Numbered from the stretch's first letter, positions 33,701 through 45,620 are shown. The stretch: 58,323 nucleotides of DNA from Propionibacteriaceae bacterium (GCA_031261485.1 JAISJO010000109.1:1-58323); one strand, 5' to 3'. Numbers and translations: made by a program. The notes: a model not told the origin generated them from the sequence alone.

Positions 33701-34543
33701 TTACTCAGAAGTGATAATCCGAGTGAGCGAGTGGTCGACCTTCTCGTCGTCGAGAATGAGTTCTCCGACCGAACCGCAGCGGATGACCCCTGACCCCGGA
33801 TTAATGATGGAGTCGACAGAACCGACGAGTTCGGCGTCGATACCTGTGGAGTACTCGAAAGCCAGCGTCGTATTCAACAAGCGACAGTTTTTCATGACGA
33901 GATTGTCGATGTAGCACAACCCTTGCAGGGACTCAATGGTGCAGTTGATGAACGTCAGGTTGCGGGAGTTCCAGCCGAGGTATTCCCCGACGATGAGCGA
34001 ATCCCGGACGACCACATTCTCGCAGTTCCAGAAAGCATCCTTGCTCAAAATGGTCGAGTCACAGACCTCGATATCGGACCCTCCGTCGAAGAGGTAATTA
34101 CCTGACAAGCGAAAATGCGTGGCCTTGATGGAGGAAGAGTCCATACCGAAATAGTCACCGCTCGCGCTGACACGGTCCAAGGTCACATCGGAACAGTGCC
34201 AGAGGGTCTCGGCTGCATTGGGCATGTCCACCCCTGTCAGCGTGATGCCCTTGGAACGGCGGAACGTCTTGGGGGATGAGATGAGTGTGTCTGTCAGGGA
34301 CATGTTCTCGACGTACCACGGCCCCGAGCGCGCCATTTCCAGGAGGGCAGAGTCTTTCACGCGGACGTTGCGGGTGTACCACATCGGATACTTCCACTCG
34401 AAAAGGACATGGTCCAGGTCAAGGTTCGAGCCGTGTTTGAGGGGCGACTCACCATCGGCGAAAATCGTGTCGGTGATGTCTAGGCCGGTGCCGAAGAAGA
34501 GCGCCCTCTCTCCTGTCAGCCGGGCATGTTCCACGCGCGTCAC
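33701..34543 (-). CDS. DUF3737-family right-handed beta-helix protein
   Basis: 280 residues. The start is uncertain: GTG at 34543 is the longest choice with only a weak AAAGA upstream. The protein is made of short repeats such as SSSIKATHFRLSGNYLF and NCENVVVRDSLIVGEYLGWNSRNLTFINC, typical of the DUF3737 family, which is predicted to form a pectate-lyase-like beta helix. No signal peptide, so probably cytoplasmic. Activity unknown. Its downstream gap contains the three-stem palindrome. Confidence 0.88.
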   Translation of the reverse strand: MTRVEHARLTGERALFFGTGLDITDTIFADGESPLKHGSNLDLDHVLFEWKYPMWYTRNVRVKDSALLEMARSGPWYVENMSLTDTLISSPKTFRRSKGITLTGVDMPNAAETLWHCSDVTLDRVSASGDYFGMDSSSIKATHFRLSGNYLFDGGSDIEVCDSTILSKDAFWNCENVVVRDSLIVGEYLGWNSRNLTFINCTIESLQGLCYIDNLVMKNCRLLNTTLAFEYSTGIDAELVGSVDSIINPGSGVIRCGSVGELILDDEKVDHSLTRIITSE

Positions 34544-34776
34544 AAGTGTTCTTTCAGTTCGTTGGGAAGCCTGGAATGTGGGTACAGGCTGTCTTTCCTG
34601 ATTGAGGAAACTCAGAACAGTAGCTTAGTCCACTCTTGAGGGTCCTCCGCGCCAAGTCCACCGACTCGTACTCTTCACCCAGAACCCCTATAGTCTTCTC
34701 CGACAGTGCTGCCTCGACCAGCATGAGATTTTGCGTGTCGGTAAGAGGCGGCTCGGCCCTCGACATAGGAGACTCC

Positions 34777-36099
34777 ATGGCCCTCTGGACACTGCATGGC
34801 AACGGTAAACTCGCCCCCGGCGAAGTTGTCAAACCCAATGAACGCCTCGGATGGGGCAAGACCATCGGCATCGGCGCACAGCACGTGGTCGCCATGTTCG
34901 GTGCGACCTTCCTCGTCCCCCTGATCACCGGATTCCCACCGGCAACAACCCTGTTTTTCTCGGCAGTCGGCACAGTCGCTTTCCTGCTCATCACAGGTAA
35001 CAGACTGCCGTCGTACCTCGGCTCGTCCTTCGCCTTCCTCGCGCCCATCGCGGCAGCCAAGGGTGCTGAAGGAGGTAACTTCGGGTACGCGCTCTTCGGC
35101 GTCATGTGTGCCGGTATTCTGCTCGCCCTCATCGGCGTGGCCGTCCATTTCTTGGGAGCAGAATGGATAGAAAAGCTCATGCCCTCGGTGGTCGTGGGCA
35201 CAATCGTCATGCTCATCGGCTTCAACTTAGCGCCTGCGGCATGGAACAATGTCCAAGGCGCAAAGTGGACGGCCCTCATCACGGTGGCGGCGATTCTGCT
35301 TGTCACAGTCTTGTTCAGAGGTATCATCGGCCGACTGTCGATTCTGATCGGCGTCATCATCGGGTACGTCGCAGCCATCATTCAGGGTCAGGTCGACTTC
35401 AGCACGATCTCTGAGGCTGGCTGGTTCGGCCTCCCGACCTTCCAGACTCCTGATGTCAACTGGGCCATCCTCGGCCTGTTCCTCCCCGTCGTCCTCGTGC
35501 TGGTCGCGGAGAATGTGGGGCACGTCAAGTCTGTGGCCCTGATGACTGGGCAGGACATGAATCCCCTCATGGGTCGCGCGCTGCTCGCTGACGGTGTCGC
35601 CACCACCTTGGCTGGCCTCGGCGGCGGTTCGGGTACCACGACGTACGCTGAGAACATCGGCGTCATGGCGGCTACGAAGATTTACTCGACTGCGGTGTAC
35701 TGGGTCGCGGCGGCGGTCGCTCTCCTGTTGTCGCTCATCCCCAAGTTCGGCGCCCTCATCAACACGATTCCCGCTGGTGTGCTGGGCGGGGCAGGGACTG
35801 TCTTGTACGGCATGATTGGCTTGCTCGGCGCCCGCATCTGGGTCGAGAACAAGGTGAACTTCTCCTCGTCGGTCAACCTGCTGACTGCGGCTATCGCCCT
35901 CATCGCGGGTATCGCCAACTACTCGTTCACAGTCGGCGGAGCAACATTCGAAGGTATCGCCATCGGTTCCATCGGCGCAATCATCGTTTACCATGGTATG
36001 CGCCTCATCGCCAAGTGGAGGGGCACCGACCATGACGAGCCCGCCTCACCGTCGTCGTCCTCCGGTGCGTACGAACCAGACGAGTACGCCACAGCATAG
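34777..36099 (+). CDS. Uracil-xanthine permease (NCS2 family)
   Basis: 440 residues. ATG at 34777 with AGGAG upstream; the open frame extends further but without a start signal. About 14 membrane helices. NCS2 markers: QHVVAMFGATFLVPLITG, LGSSFAFLAPI, VLVAENVGHVKSV with the conserved Glu, and TTLAGLGGGSGTTTYAENIG. The NCS2 Q/E-h-GxxxT and AENxG-type motifs fit a uracil or xanthine proton symporter like UraA. Single gene, followed by a strong terminator. Confidence 0.93.
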   Translation: MALWTLHGNGKLAPGEVVKPNERLGWGKTIGIGAQHVVAMFGATFLVPLITGFPPATTLFFSAVGTVAFLLITGNRLPSYLGSSFAFLAPIAAAKGAEGGNFGYALFGVMCAGILLALIGVAVHFLGAEWIEKLMPSVVVGTIVMLIGFNLAPAAWNNVQGAKWTALITVAAILLVTVLFRGIIGRLSILIGVIIGYVAAIIQGQVDFSTISEAGWFGLPTFQTPDVNWAILGLFLPVVLVLVAENVGHVKSVALMTGQDMNPLMGRALLADGVATTLAGLGGGSGTTTYAENIGVMAATKIYSTAVYWVAAAVALLLSLIPKFGALINTIPAGVLGGAGTVLYGMIGLLGARIWVENKVNFSSSVNLLTAAIALIAGIANYSFTVGGATFEGIAIGSIGAIIVYHGMRLIAKWRGTDHDEPASPSSSSGAYEPDEYATA

Positions 36100-36116
36100 T
36101 CATCCAACTCTCGCGC

Positions 36117-36147
36117 AAGGGCCTCCGCAGGATGTGCGGGGGCCTTT
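36117..36147. terminator. Bidirectional terminator between permease and membrane protein genes
   Basis: AAGGGCCTCCGCA (36117-36129) pairs with TGCGGGGGCCTTT (36135-36147); A-run and T-run flank the stem on each strand. Serves the convergent genes ending at 36099 and 36155. Confidence 0.8.
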
Positions 36148-36154
36148 GCGTGTT

Positions 36155-36934
36155 CTACCCACGCCCTCCGATGAGGGGTTGGCGACCGTAGACGATGTTC
36201 GTGGAGGGTATTTCTATGACGGCGACTTCTTTGCTGAGAGCCACTGCAGTCAGGTACCTCTTGACGACCGGCAACCACAGGAGTCCGGCGGCAATGGCCA
36301 GGGGAGCCATGGCGGCGGTGAACCACCAGTTGAGCAGGACGGACAGGAGCAGGACCCCTAGGCACACGAGTGCGCCGATCCGAATCCAGGGCGCACCGGC
36401 CCAGGCGTTGTACGCCACGACTCCGGCCGCTGCTACCATGAGGACGCAAATGAGCCCCACGACAAGGACCATCACGATGGCCAGGGCTGAAACGGGGTCG
36501 GGATGGGTCCAGGTCAGGATGCGCGCGGCAGGGTGGAACTGGCTGGTGTCATTGGCGATGACCCACCATCCCCAACAGAAGGCGCCGACCGTTACCGCAA
36601 CGGACATCCAGGCGAAAACGATGGCAATCAGGACGGTGATGGGTCGCTTGGGTTCGCCTGTGCGCTCAGACAGCGGGTAATCGCGGCTGACCTCAACGAC
36701 CTGAGCAGGAAGGGTTTCGATGGGCGGTTTGTCGGTCAGGTCAGGGGCCAAGACGGGGAAGACATGGGCCGGTTGTTCGGGCGTGGGGGTGTCGACCGCC
36801 TCACGTACACGCCGAGCCAGTTCGGGACGCACCAACGACACCGGCTCACGGCCCGCACCCTGGCGAGTCGAACTCACCGAAGCCGACTCTTCAGCTCCGG
36901 TGATCAACCCTCCGTGCTCGGATAGTGGGGCCAT
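36155..36934 (-). CDS. Uncharacterised membrane protein
   Basis: 259 residues. ATG at 36934 shares a base with the stop of the CoA-transferase gene (TGATG), so the two are coupled. The first 95 residues are hydrophilic, Pro/Glu-rich and probably cytoplasmic. Four to five membrane helices follow (ITVLIAIVFAWMSVAVTVGA, ALAIVMVLVVGLICVLMVAA, IGALVCLGVLLLSVLLNWWF). The rest is a short basic tail. No family recognised and no catalytic residues visible. The coupling to a CoA-transferase could mean a transport or regulatory link, but nothing in the sequence proves it. Confidence 0.75.
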   Translation of the reverse strand: MAPLSEHGGLITGAEESASVSSTRQGAGREPVSLVRPELARRVREAVDTPTPEQPAHVFPVLAPDLTDKPPIETLPAQVVEVSRDYPLSERTGEPKRPITVLIAIVFAWMSVAVTVGAFCWGWWVIANDTSQFHPAARILTWTHPDPVSALAIVMVLVVGLICVLMVAAAGVVAYNAWAGAPWIRIGALVCLGVLLLSVLLNWWFTAAMAPLAIAAGLLWLPVVKRYLTAVALSKEVAVIEIPSTNIVYGRQPLIGGRG

Positions 36935-38442
36935 CAGGCCCTCATCGAACCAGTTTCAAGACAACGCACGTGCCAGCTCAGCGCCTCGCGCAAATCGTGG
37001 GGCGTGTGCAGGGAGTTGGCCGTCTTCTCGGCGCGTTCCAGGTAGTCAAGGAGTGCGTCCTTGAAATCGGGATGTGCGCAGTTCTCAATGATGAGGCGAG
37101 CTCTCTTGCGAGGCGCGAGGTGGCGCAAGTCGGCCAGACCCTGCTCGGTGATAACAACCATGACATCATGTTCGGTGTGGTCGTGATGGCTCACCATGGG
37201 TACGATACAAGAAATGTCACCACCCTTGGCCACAGACGGCGTCACGAAGCAAGAGATGTAGGCATTGCGCGTGAAGTCGCCAGACCCACCGATGCCGTTC
37301 TGCATCTTGGAACCCATGATGTGCGTGGAGTTCACGTTGCCGTAAATGTCCGCCTCAATGAGACCGTTGCACGAAATGACGCCCATGCGGCGAATCGGCT
37401 CGGGGTTGTTGGAAATCTCCTGCGGGCGCAAGACGATGCGCTGGCGATAGGACGCGGCGTTCTCGTTCATCCTCTCCGCGTATTCCGGGCTCAGAGAGAA
37501 GGCGGTGGCCGAGGCGACAGTCAGCTTGCCAGAGTCGAGCAGATCGACCATGCCGTCCTGGATGACTTCGGTAAATGATGTGAGACCCTCCAAGTCGGAG
37601 TCGAGCAGGCCCGCGAGAACAGCATTGGCAATGTTACCTACGCCAGACTGGAGAGGCAGGAGGGACTTCGGGAGGCGGCCTTGCTTGACCTCGTTGTTGA
37701 GGAAGTCGATGAAGTGACCGGCGATGGCCTTGGAATCCTCATCGAGAGGCTTGAAAGGAGTATTGCGGTCGGCGCCATTGGTCTCGACCACGGCGACTAC
37801 CTTGCTCGGGTCCACTCTCAGCGTGGTCCCGCCGATGCGGTCACCGGGGCGAACAATCGGAATGGGCACATTGTTGGGAGGGAGTTCGGTGCCGTAGTAA
37901 ATGTCGTGCATCCCCTCCAGCTCCTCGGACTGCCACGAGTTGACTTCGAGAATCACCTTGTCAGCGCAGTCGATGTACACGTTATTGTTGCCCACAGAAG
38001 AGGAAGGAACGAGTTCACCACTCTCGGTGATGGCCGTCACTTCGACGATGGCCACATCAAGGTTACCGAGGAATCCCTGGCGAACCTGCGGGCCAGAATG
38101 GGAGAGGTGAATGTCGGCGTAATCGGTGATGCCCTTGTTGATCGCGTTGCGCATATGCGGGTCAGATTGGTACGGCGTGCGGAAGCTCGTCCCGCCGCTC
38201 GCGCCCAAAGCGCCGTCCAGCTCGGGGGCCGTCGACGCGCCCGTGAACAGACCTACCCGCAACTGCTCGCCAGCAGCGGTGGCAGCGTTGATGCGGTCGG
38301 CCAGCGCGCCTGGTACCTCTTTGGGGTAGCCAGAGCCGGTAAAGCCTGACACGCCAACATTGTCGCCATCTTTGATGAAGGCGGCGGCGTCCGTGGCGGA
38401 CATGACCTTGGCTTGGAACTTGGGGTTACGAATACGCGACAT
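36934..38442 (-). CDS. Acetyl-CoA hydrolase / succinyl-CoA:acetate CoA-transferase
   Basis: 502 residues. ATG at 38442 with GGAAGG upstream. Family features: VGVSGFTGSGYPKEVP near the N-terminus, the catalytic-Glu region SFTEVIQDGM at about residue 290, and GIGGSGDFTRNAY in the C-terminal half. Enzymes of this Cat1/AarC class move CoA between succinate and acetate, or hydrolyse acetyl-CoA. They serve acetate metabolism or a fermentative TCA variant. The coupled downstream membrane protein is the only visible partner. Confidence 0.93.
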   Translation of the reverse strand: MSRIRNPKFQAKVMSATDAAAFIKDGDNVGVSGFTGSGYPKEVPGALADRINAATAAGEQLRVGLFTGASTAPELDGALGASGGTSFRTPYQSDPHMRNAINKGITDYADIHLSHSGPQVRQGFLGNLDVAIVEVTAITESGELVPSSSVGNNNVYIDCADKVILEVNSWQSEELEGMHDIYYGTELPPNNVPIPIVRPGDRIGGTTLRVDPSKVVAVVETNGADRNTPFKPLDEDSKAIAGHFIDFLNNEVKQGRLPKSLLPLQSGVGNIANAVLAGLLDSDLEGLTSFTEVIQDGMVDLLDSGKLTVASATAFSLSPEYAERMNENAASYRQRIVLRPQEISNNPEPIRRMGVISCNGLIEADIYGNVNSTHIMGSKMQNGIGGSGDFTRNAYISCFVTPSVAKGGDISCIVPMVSHHDHTEHDVMVVITEQGLADLRHLAPRKRARLIIENCAHPDFKDALLDYLERAEKTANSLHTPHDLREALSWHVRCLETGSMRA

Positions 38443-38581
38443 GAAAATCCTTCCGTATGGCTACACGCTCTTGGGCATAGCTAGTTTACCTGTATGTCGG
38501 GGTCTACGTGACTCCCTGTGGTATGTCGTTTGGAGTCTGTCTCTGTTGTGAGTAAGACGCAGGACAGGCGGGGGCGTGGTA

Positions 38582-38698
38582 GGTAATGCGGTATGAAGCA
38601 GTACAGACGGGGGCGTGGTGGGCAATGCAGTACGAAGGATTACAGACGGGGCGTGGTGGGTAATGCGGTATGAAGGAGTACAGACGGGGGGCGTGGTG
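38582..38698 (+). repeat. Tandem repeat, three units of 38-40 bp
   Basis: Units 38582-38620, 38621-38658 and 38659-38698 each run from GGTAATGCGGTATGAAG-like to ACGGGGGCGTGGTG. A partial unit flanks each side. Unit length differs only in the G-run. The last unit merges into the left arm of the palindrome at 38693. Confidence 0.85.
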
Positions 38699-38828
38699 GG
38701 CAGTACCGATGGTGCAGGTCGTTCCGCGAGTCGGTGGCTGCGCCACTTTACCGCCTCGCTCCACTATGGGCCCCCAAATCGGCGGGACGATTTGCGCCCA
38801 AGCCTGCACCATCGGTACTGCCCACCAC
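38693..38828 (-). repeat. Three-stem palindromic element, copy 2
   Basis: Perfect 26-bp arms (38693-38718 with 38803-38828) enclose an 84-base core that matches copy 1 in the opposite orientation (about 66 of 84 positions by hand count). Stems are kept by paired changes: GTGGC/GCCAC in copy 1 is TGGGC/GCCCA here (38796-38800, 38767-38771), and ATGGC/GCCAT is GTGGC/GCCAC. AAATCG/CGATTT is identical. The outer arms are wholly different in sequence from those of copy 1. Confidence 0.85.
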
Positions 38829-38958
38829 TCTTGGAAGCATCACTGTACATTCGGGGGACGCTTCGCTTCCCTGAGACTTGTTCCACGAGATGGGGATTGT
38901 CCTCGCTTGGGCGTGTTCCTGTTATCTTCGTGGAACCTGACGCATGGCGCGTCGTTGC

Positions 38959-40149
38959 TTACTGCCCGGGAAGAGTTGCCGTGGGGCGCAGCACCCAACC
39001 TGTCAGGAGTTTGGGCGTGAAGAAGGTGGACTTGGGGGGCATGAGCAGGCCCTCGCGGGCTGTGCGGCGTATCTCCGCAATGGAGGTGGGGCGGATGAGG
39101 ATGCCTGCTGTGTAGTTGCCACTTGCCACTTCTCCCAGCGTTTCCGCTAGTCCATGTTGGTACGACACCTCGTGCGGTACATCGGCCAGTGCGGTCTCCA
39201 ACCACAGGCCGTCCAGCGGACGTACATCATCGAAGACTCCAGGCTTTGGAACCAACCAGCCAGCCGTCCCATCGGGCCACAGGATGACCAGGCGGCCCAA
39301 ACTCTCCATCTCCGCCAAAGTGCCCGGCGTGACCGACCCGTCGAAGGGTTCCAGCACGAACCACTTCGACAGCGCGCCCCGCAGGGCATCCGCCGACAAC
39401 CCCTCGTACAACCGATGTATCGCCTCAATCGACAGTTGGTCTTCAATCAACTCGTTGACGAAGGTCAGGGTGTATTCCGCCTGTGTCTTGTGGGAACCTG
39501 TGGCCGAACGCACCTCGTCGCGGTAGGTCCGGGAGACGGCGTACCGATGATGCCCATCCGCAATCAGGACATCGTCCGAAGCCAGAATGGCCCGAATGCG
39601 CTCGATACGGGCCGGGTCGGAAATCTTCTCGACTGTGTGCTTCACCCCATCGAAAGTGACGCTGCCCTCAGGGGTACCCGGCTCGCGCAACTCTTCGGTC
39701 AGCCCCCCAGCCAAGGACAGTCCCCAAACCGGAGACATGTTTGTGCTTGTCGCGCGGGTCAGATCCAAGCGGTCAGATTTCGCCTTGGGGGTCGTGCGTT
39801 CATGGGGCAAGACTCCTCCTGCGCCCTCGTCCACGACTTCTAGCCCTCCGAGCACGCCCACAATTTCGCGCGGAGTGCCGGGCGCGTCTGTGAACGCCAT
39901 ACGATAAATAGACAATGTATCAGATATGTCCGACGACAGCACCCCGTCCTGAACCCACTTCCACAAGGTCTCAGCCGCTTTGTCGTAATCCCCGAAGGGC
40001 ACGTCGATCCAGGTGATGTTATACGGCGCCGACTCCTGCAGAGCGCGGGCGTCTTCATCAGTCAGAACGTCGTAGGGCGGAGCGAGCGCGGTCTTCAGGT
40101 CGATATCGTTCGCAAAGCGCAGTGCGGGGAAAGGGCGAAAGTCTGGCAT
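38959..40149 (-). CDS. DUF1015-family protein
   Basis: 396 residues. ATG at 40149, apparently leaderless. The N-terminus MPDFRPFPALRFAND with LAPPYDVLTDEDA is the family hallmark (a conserved PPYDV). Further on: LIADGHHRYAVSRTYRDE and LTFVNELIEDQLSIEAIHRLY. Cytoplasmic. Homologues are annotated as uncharacterised, sometimes as SerC-associated. No operon partner here. Confidence 0.9.
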   Translation of the reverse strand: MPDFRPFPALRFANDIDLKTALAPPYDVLTDEDARALQESAPYNITWIDVPFGDYDKAAETLWKWVQDGVLSSDISDTLSIYRMAFTDAPGTPREIVGVLGGLEVVDEGAGGVLPHERTTPKAKSDRLDLTRATSTNMSPVWGLSLAGGLTEELREPGTPEGSVTFDGVKHTVEKISDPARIERIRAILASDDVLIADGHHRYAVSRTYRDEVRSATGSHKTQAEYTLTFVNELIEDQLSIEAIHRLYEGLSADALRGALSKWFVLEPFDGSVTPGTLAEMESLGRLVILWPDGTAGWLVPKPGVFDDVRPLDGLWLETALADVPHEVSYQHGLAETLGEVASGNYTAGILIRPTSIAEIRRTAREGLLMPPKSTFFTPKLLTGWVLRPTATLPGQ

Positions 40150-40155
40150 GGGATA

Positions 40156-40161
40156 AGCCTA
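40156..40161 (-). promoter_or_regulatory. -10 box of leaderless DUF1015 gene
   Basis: TAGGCT on the minus strand, exactly six bases before the ATG at 40149; the same hexamer and spacing as before the lipoprotein at 30580. Confidence 0.55.
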
Positions 40162-40339
40162 GTGTCCCATGTGGCGAATTTCTTGCAGTTTGGCGTCCGT
40201 GCTGGGCGCCTGGCCGCGTTGTCGTCAGTTGACGGGCGTCCAGCCCGCCGCCTTCCTCCGCCTTGCCATCCACTCCACCAATCCCAACCAAGCAAGGACT
40301 TGCCACACGGCACACTAGTGTCCCCATTCCCCACATGCG

Positions 40340-40367
40340 AAAGGAGCGCCCTTTCGGACGCCCCTTT
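40340..40367 (-). terminator. Terminator-like hairpin after the septum lipoprotein gene
   Basis: AAAGGGGCG and CGCTCCTTT pair on the minus strand around a 10-base loop, 23 bases after the stop at 40390. Confidence 0.6.
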
Positions 40368-40389
40368 CCAATTCCAAAGACAACGTGTC

Positions 40390-40866
40390 TTAGGCAATGC
40401 CCTTGACAGAAGCCGTCAAATCGAGTTCGCCGCTCAGCGTGTACGCGATGCAGTCAATCTCGCGGTCGCCCTTTCCCCAAGAACCCTCGGTCGGGGAGAA
40501 CCTGTTCCAGTCAAGCCCGGTGCTCTCCCAGTCAGGGCCAACATATTCAGCAATGGCGGCTTCGCACTGATAGGCAGCCTCGTCGATTGCATCCTGGCTG
40601 TATGCTCCGTCAGCCATGTCGAAAATCTTGATGATCTCGACGTCGTGAGCCTGACTGCAAGGGACAAGGGGGACTTCGGAGAACGAATCTCCCAAGTCAG
40701 TGGAGATGAGACAATCGCCAACCTTGAGCGAAAAAGCATCAACTTGCTGGGACTGGGAGACTTCTCCTGTGGGGCGGTCACTGCCGCCAAGGCCACTGAG
40801 AAGTGAGCAGGAACTGAGCAGAAGGGCAGCACCAGCAGCGACCACAACGGTCAAAAGGGACTTCAT
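40390..40866 (-). CDS. Septum-formation-domain lipoprotein
   Basis: 158 residues. ATG at 40866; a weak AAGTG precedes it. Lipoprotein signal MKSLLTVVVAAGAALL with lipobox LLSSC. After a Ser/Gly-rich linker, the domain has FSLKVGDCLIS, VPLVPCSQAHDVEIIKIFDM and CIAYTLSGELDLTASVKG. That matches the septum formation (PF13845-like) domain of actinobacteria, with paired Cys residues for disulphides and the CSQAHDVE motif. Likely anchored outside the membrane. Exact role unknown. Confidence 0.85.
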   Translation of the reverse strand: MKSLLTVVVAAGAALLLSSCSLLSGLGGSDRPTGEVSQSQQVDAFSLKVGDCLISTDLGDSFSEVPLVPCSQAHDVEIIKIFDMADGAYSQDAIDEAAYQCEAAIAEYVGPDWESTGLDWNRFSPTEGSWGKGDREIDCIAYTLSGELDLTASVKGIA

Positions 40867-40985
40867 TTTCACTTGATACTCTTTCAGTAAGGTGTGATTA
40901 GGGCGCAAATACCCTTCATTAGTGTACAACAGGAGTGGCGTTGGCCTGTACCGAGAAGCGCGCCTCGGACACCGGCTCACAAGCA

Positions 40986-41015
40986 AGAAGGGCCCGGGTT
41001 GCCCCGAGCCCTTCT
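40986..41015. terminator. Strong hairpin, probable end of ppdK transcript
   Basis: AGAAGGGCTCGGG pairs with CCCGGGCCCTTCT around a four-base loop, beyond the duplicated ppdK ends. Reads as a terminator in both directions. Confidence 0.65.
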
Positions 41016-41030
41016 GACTAGTCTTGCCCG

Positions 41031-41122
41031 GTCACCCCACGAAGTTCTACGCAACGCTTCGATACTTCGCGGGGACCCGACAGTTGAAACTGTTTACCGC
41101 AATCCAGCTTGAGCGGCGGCGA
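41031..41122 (-). pseudogene. Extra copy of the ppdK 3' end and its hairpin
   Basis: A direct copy of 41123-41215. In frame it reads LAAAQAGLR then TAA, exactly the C-terminus of PPDK, with six codon differences, all silent. It also keeps the downstream CAGTTTCAACTG palindrome and the stem CCCCGCGAAGT/ACTTCGTGGGG. Only the last nine codons remain. Confidence 0.8.
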
Positions 41123-41187
41123 GTCACCCCACGAAGTTCTACGCTACGCTCCGATACTTCGCGGGGACCCCGACAGTTGAAACTGGC

Positions 41188-43815
<2,628 letters not shown>

Positions 43816-44005
43816 CGTGGCTGTCAATCTCCTTGGTTATGCTCTGTTGTTTGGTGTTGGCAGGATTGCCCCCATTGCTGGTGGAGCGGGCCAGAATGGA
43901 CGTGTGGGGCTTCAAGTTTAGTCCACTTAGTGAGACGGCGCTGATATCGCGGGCTGTTGCCAGGTGTTGCAGCGTGGAGACTTTGTAATTGTCTCATGTT
44001 TCCGC

Positions 44006-44491
44006 TTATCGGTAGAGGTTCTGGCAATCGGGGCAGATTCCCCAGAAAGTCACCTCTGCCTCTTCGATGACGTACCCGGCGGGGTCGGCGGCTTCCAGAC
44101 AAGGAACCTCACCCACGACGCACTCGGTGTCTCTGATGGCATGGCACATGCGACACACGATGTGATGATGATTGTCCCCCACGCGACGTTCATACAGCAT
44201 GGGCGAGCCAGCGGGCTCAATGCGGCGGATGAGACCATTCTCGGTGAGTGTTTGGAGGACATCGTAGATTGTTTGGACGGAGACCGAGCCCAACTCAGCG
44301 CGAACGGCCGCGGCAACCCAATCGGCGTCCACATGGGAGGCCCGAGTCAAAGCGTCGAGAACAGCGATACGCGGGAGGGTCACCCTCAGACCACGCGAGC
44401 GAAGCAACAACTCTGCTTCCCCCGGAGCGCCACGATGTCGGGGCTTCGTCTGAGAAGTCCTAGTCATCGTCTGCGCGTTGTTAGTCGACAC
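44006..44491 (-). CDS. Fur-family metal/peroxide regulator
   Basis: 161 residues from GTG at 44491, which has TAACTT seven bases upstream and no Shine-Dalgarno; ATG at 44467 is the alternative. Winged helix: RGLRVTLPRIAVLDAL and SVSVQTIYDVLQTLTENGLIRRIE. Metal sites: DNHHHIVCRMC, TEC and GICPDCQNLY, giving two CxxC pairs for structural zinc. Whether it is Fur, Zur or PerR cannot be told from this. No catalase or transporter is adjacent. The 190 bases between it and ppdK hold no recognisable feature. Confidence 0.88.
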   Translation of the reverse strand: MSTNNAQTMTRTSQTKPRHRGAPGEAELLLRSRGLRVTLPRIAVLDALTRASHVDADWVAAAVRAELGSVSVQTIYDVLQTLTENGLIRRIEPAGSPMLYERRVGDNHHHIVCRMCHAIRDTECVVGEVPCLEAADPAGYVIEEAEVTFWGICPDCQNLYR

Positions 44492-44498
44492 GGCATCT

Positions 44499-44504
44499 AA
44501 GTTA
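44499..44504 (-). promoter_or_regulatory. Candidate -10 box of fur-like gene
   Basis: TAACTT on the minus strand, seven bases before the GTG at 44491. Confidence 0.35.
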
Positions 44505-44621
44505 CCAGAGGATGCCAAATCAGTAGCACAAGACACCAGCAATAAACAGTGAGAATAGGGCCAAAACGGAGTCTGGAGCACGGGATTCCGCCCGTGCGGG
44601 CTGGTCTACCTTGTGAAAGCC

Positions 44622-45620
44622 CTAGTCAGCGAGGGTGGCGACCATAACAGCCTTAATTGTGTGCATTCGGTTCTCAGCCTGGTCGAAAACAACTGATGCG
44701 TCGGACTCGAATACCTCGTCGGTCACTTCCAGTCCGTCATCAATGCCCGAAAGTTTGAGGATTTCGCCGCCCATGGTTGTGTTGGTGTCGTGGAAAGCAG
44801 GCAGGCAATGGAGAAACTTGACATGCGGGTTGCCTGTCTTGGCGAGCATCTCGGAGGTCACTCGGTAAGGCTTGAGCATGGGGATGCGTTCTAGCCATAC
44901 TTCCTTGGGTTCGCCCATGGACACCCAGACGTCGGTGTACAAGAAGTCCACACCCTTTACTCCCTTATCGATGTCGTCGGTGATGGTGATGCGTGCCCCG
45001 GAGACCTCGGCTATGGCTCTGGCCTGGTCCACGATGTGCGGCCAGTTCTGGAGTGCCGTGGGTGCGACAATACGTACGTCCATGCCCATGATGGCCCCTG
45101 TCGTCAACAGGGAATTACCAATGTTATACCTCGAATCCCCGACATAGGCGAAACTGATCTGGTCCAATGGCTTGTCAACGTGTTCTTTCATGGTGAGGAT
45201 GTCGCACAGGGACTGGGTGGGATGCCATTCGTTGGTCAGACCGTTCCACACGGGGACGGACGAATGCTGGGCCAGTTCCTCCACGATTCGCTGGCCGTAG
45301 CCGCGATACTCGATGCCGTCGTAGAACCGCGACAATACCCGTGCTGTGTCGGCGATGGATTCCTTGTGCCCGATTTGCGAACCGGACGGGTCGAGGTAGG
45401 TCACGTGCGCGCCCTGGTCGTAGGCGGCGACCTCGAAGGAACAACGTGTCCGCGTCGATGTCTTCTCGAAGATGAGGGCGATGTTCTTCCCAGTCAGGCG
45501 GTGGGTCTCGGTCCCCGCCTTCTTCTCCTCTTTCAGCGTGGTCGCAAGGTCGAGAAGGTAGGTCAGTTCCTCGCGCGTGAAGTCGAGTTCTTTCAGGTAA
45601 TGGCGGCCAGTCAGGTTCAT
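44622..45620 (-). CDS. argF: Ornithine carbamoyltransferase
   Basis: 332 residues. ATG at 45620 with AAGGAGCACCG. Carbamoyl phosphate-binding STRTR at 55-59, [12 protein letters not shown], and the ornithine-loop HCLPAFHD at about 274. It joins carbamoyl phosphate and ornithine to citrulline, or works in reverse in the deiminase pathway. The length and sequence style are closer to catabolic ArcB enzymes, but no arcA or arcC lies in this window, and no arginine biosynthesis genes either. Direction therefore undecided. Confidence 0.95.
   Translation of the reverse strand: MNLTGRHYLKELDFTREELTYLLDLATTLKEEKKAGTETHRLTGKNIALIFEKTSTRTRCSFEVAAYDQGAHVTYLDPSGSQIGHKESIADTARVLSRFYDGIEYRGYGQRIVEELAQHSSVPVWNGLTNEWHPTQSLCDILTMKEHVDKPLDQISFAYVGDSRYNIGNSLLTTGAIMGMDVRIVAPTALQNWPHIVDQARAIAEVSGARITITDDIDKGVKGVDFLYTDVWVSMGEPKEVWLERIPMLKPYRVTSEMLAKTGNPHVKFLHCLPAFHDTNTTMGGEILKLSGIDDGLEVTDEVFESDASVVFDQAENRMHTIKAVMVATLAD

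Larger units (their letters stand above)
38443..38958. other. Repeat-dense intergenic region
   Basis: 516 bases with no credible gene. It contains the 39-bp tandem repeats, copy 2 of the three-stem palindrome, and a 12-bp inverted repeat GTTCCACGAGAT (38879-38890) / ATCTTCGTGGAAC (38924-38936) near the end of the DUF1015 gene. Confidence 0.7.

Noticed and set aside
38582..38698. CRISPR array
   Set aside because: The repeats are head to tail without spacers, and no cas genes are present.
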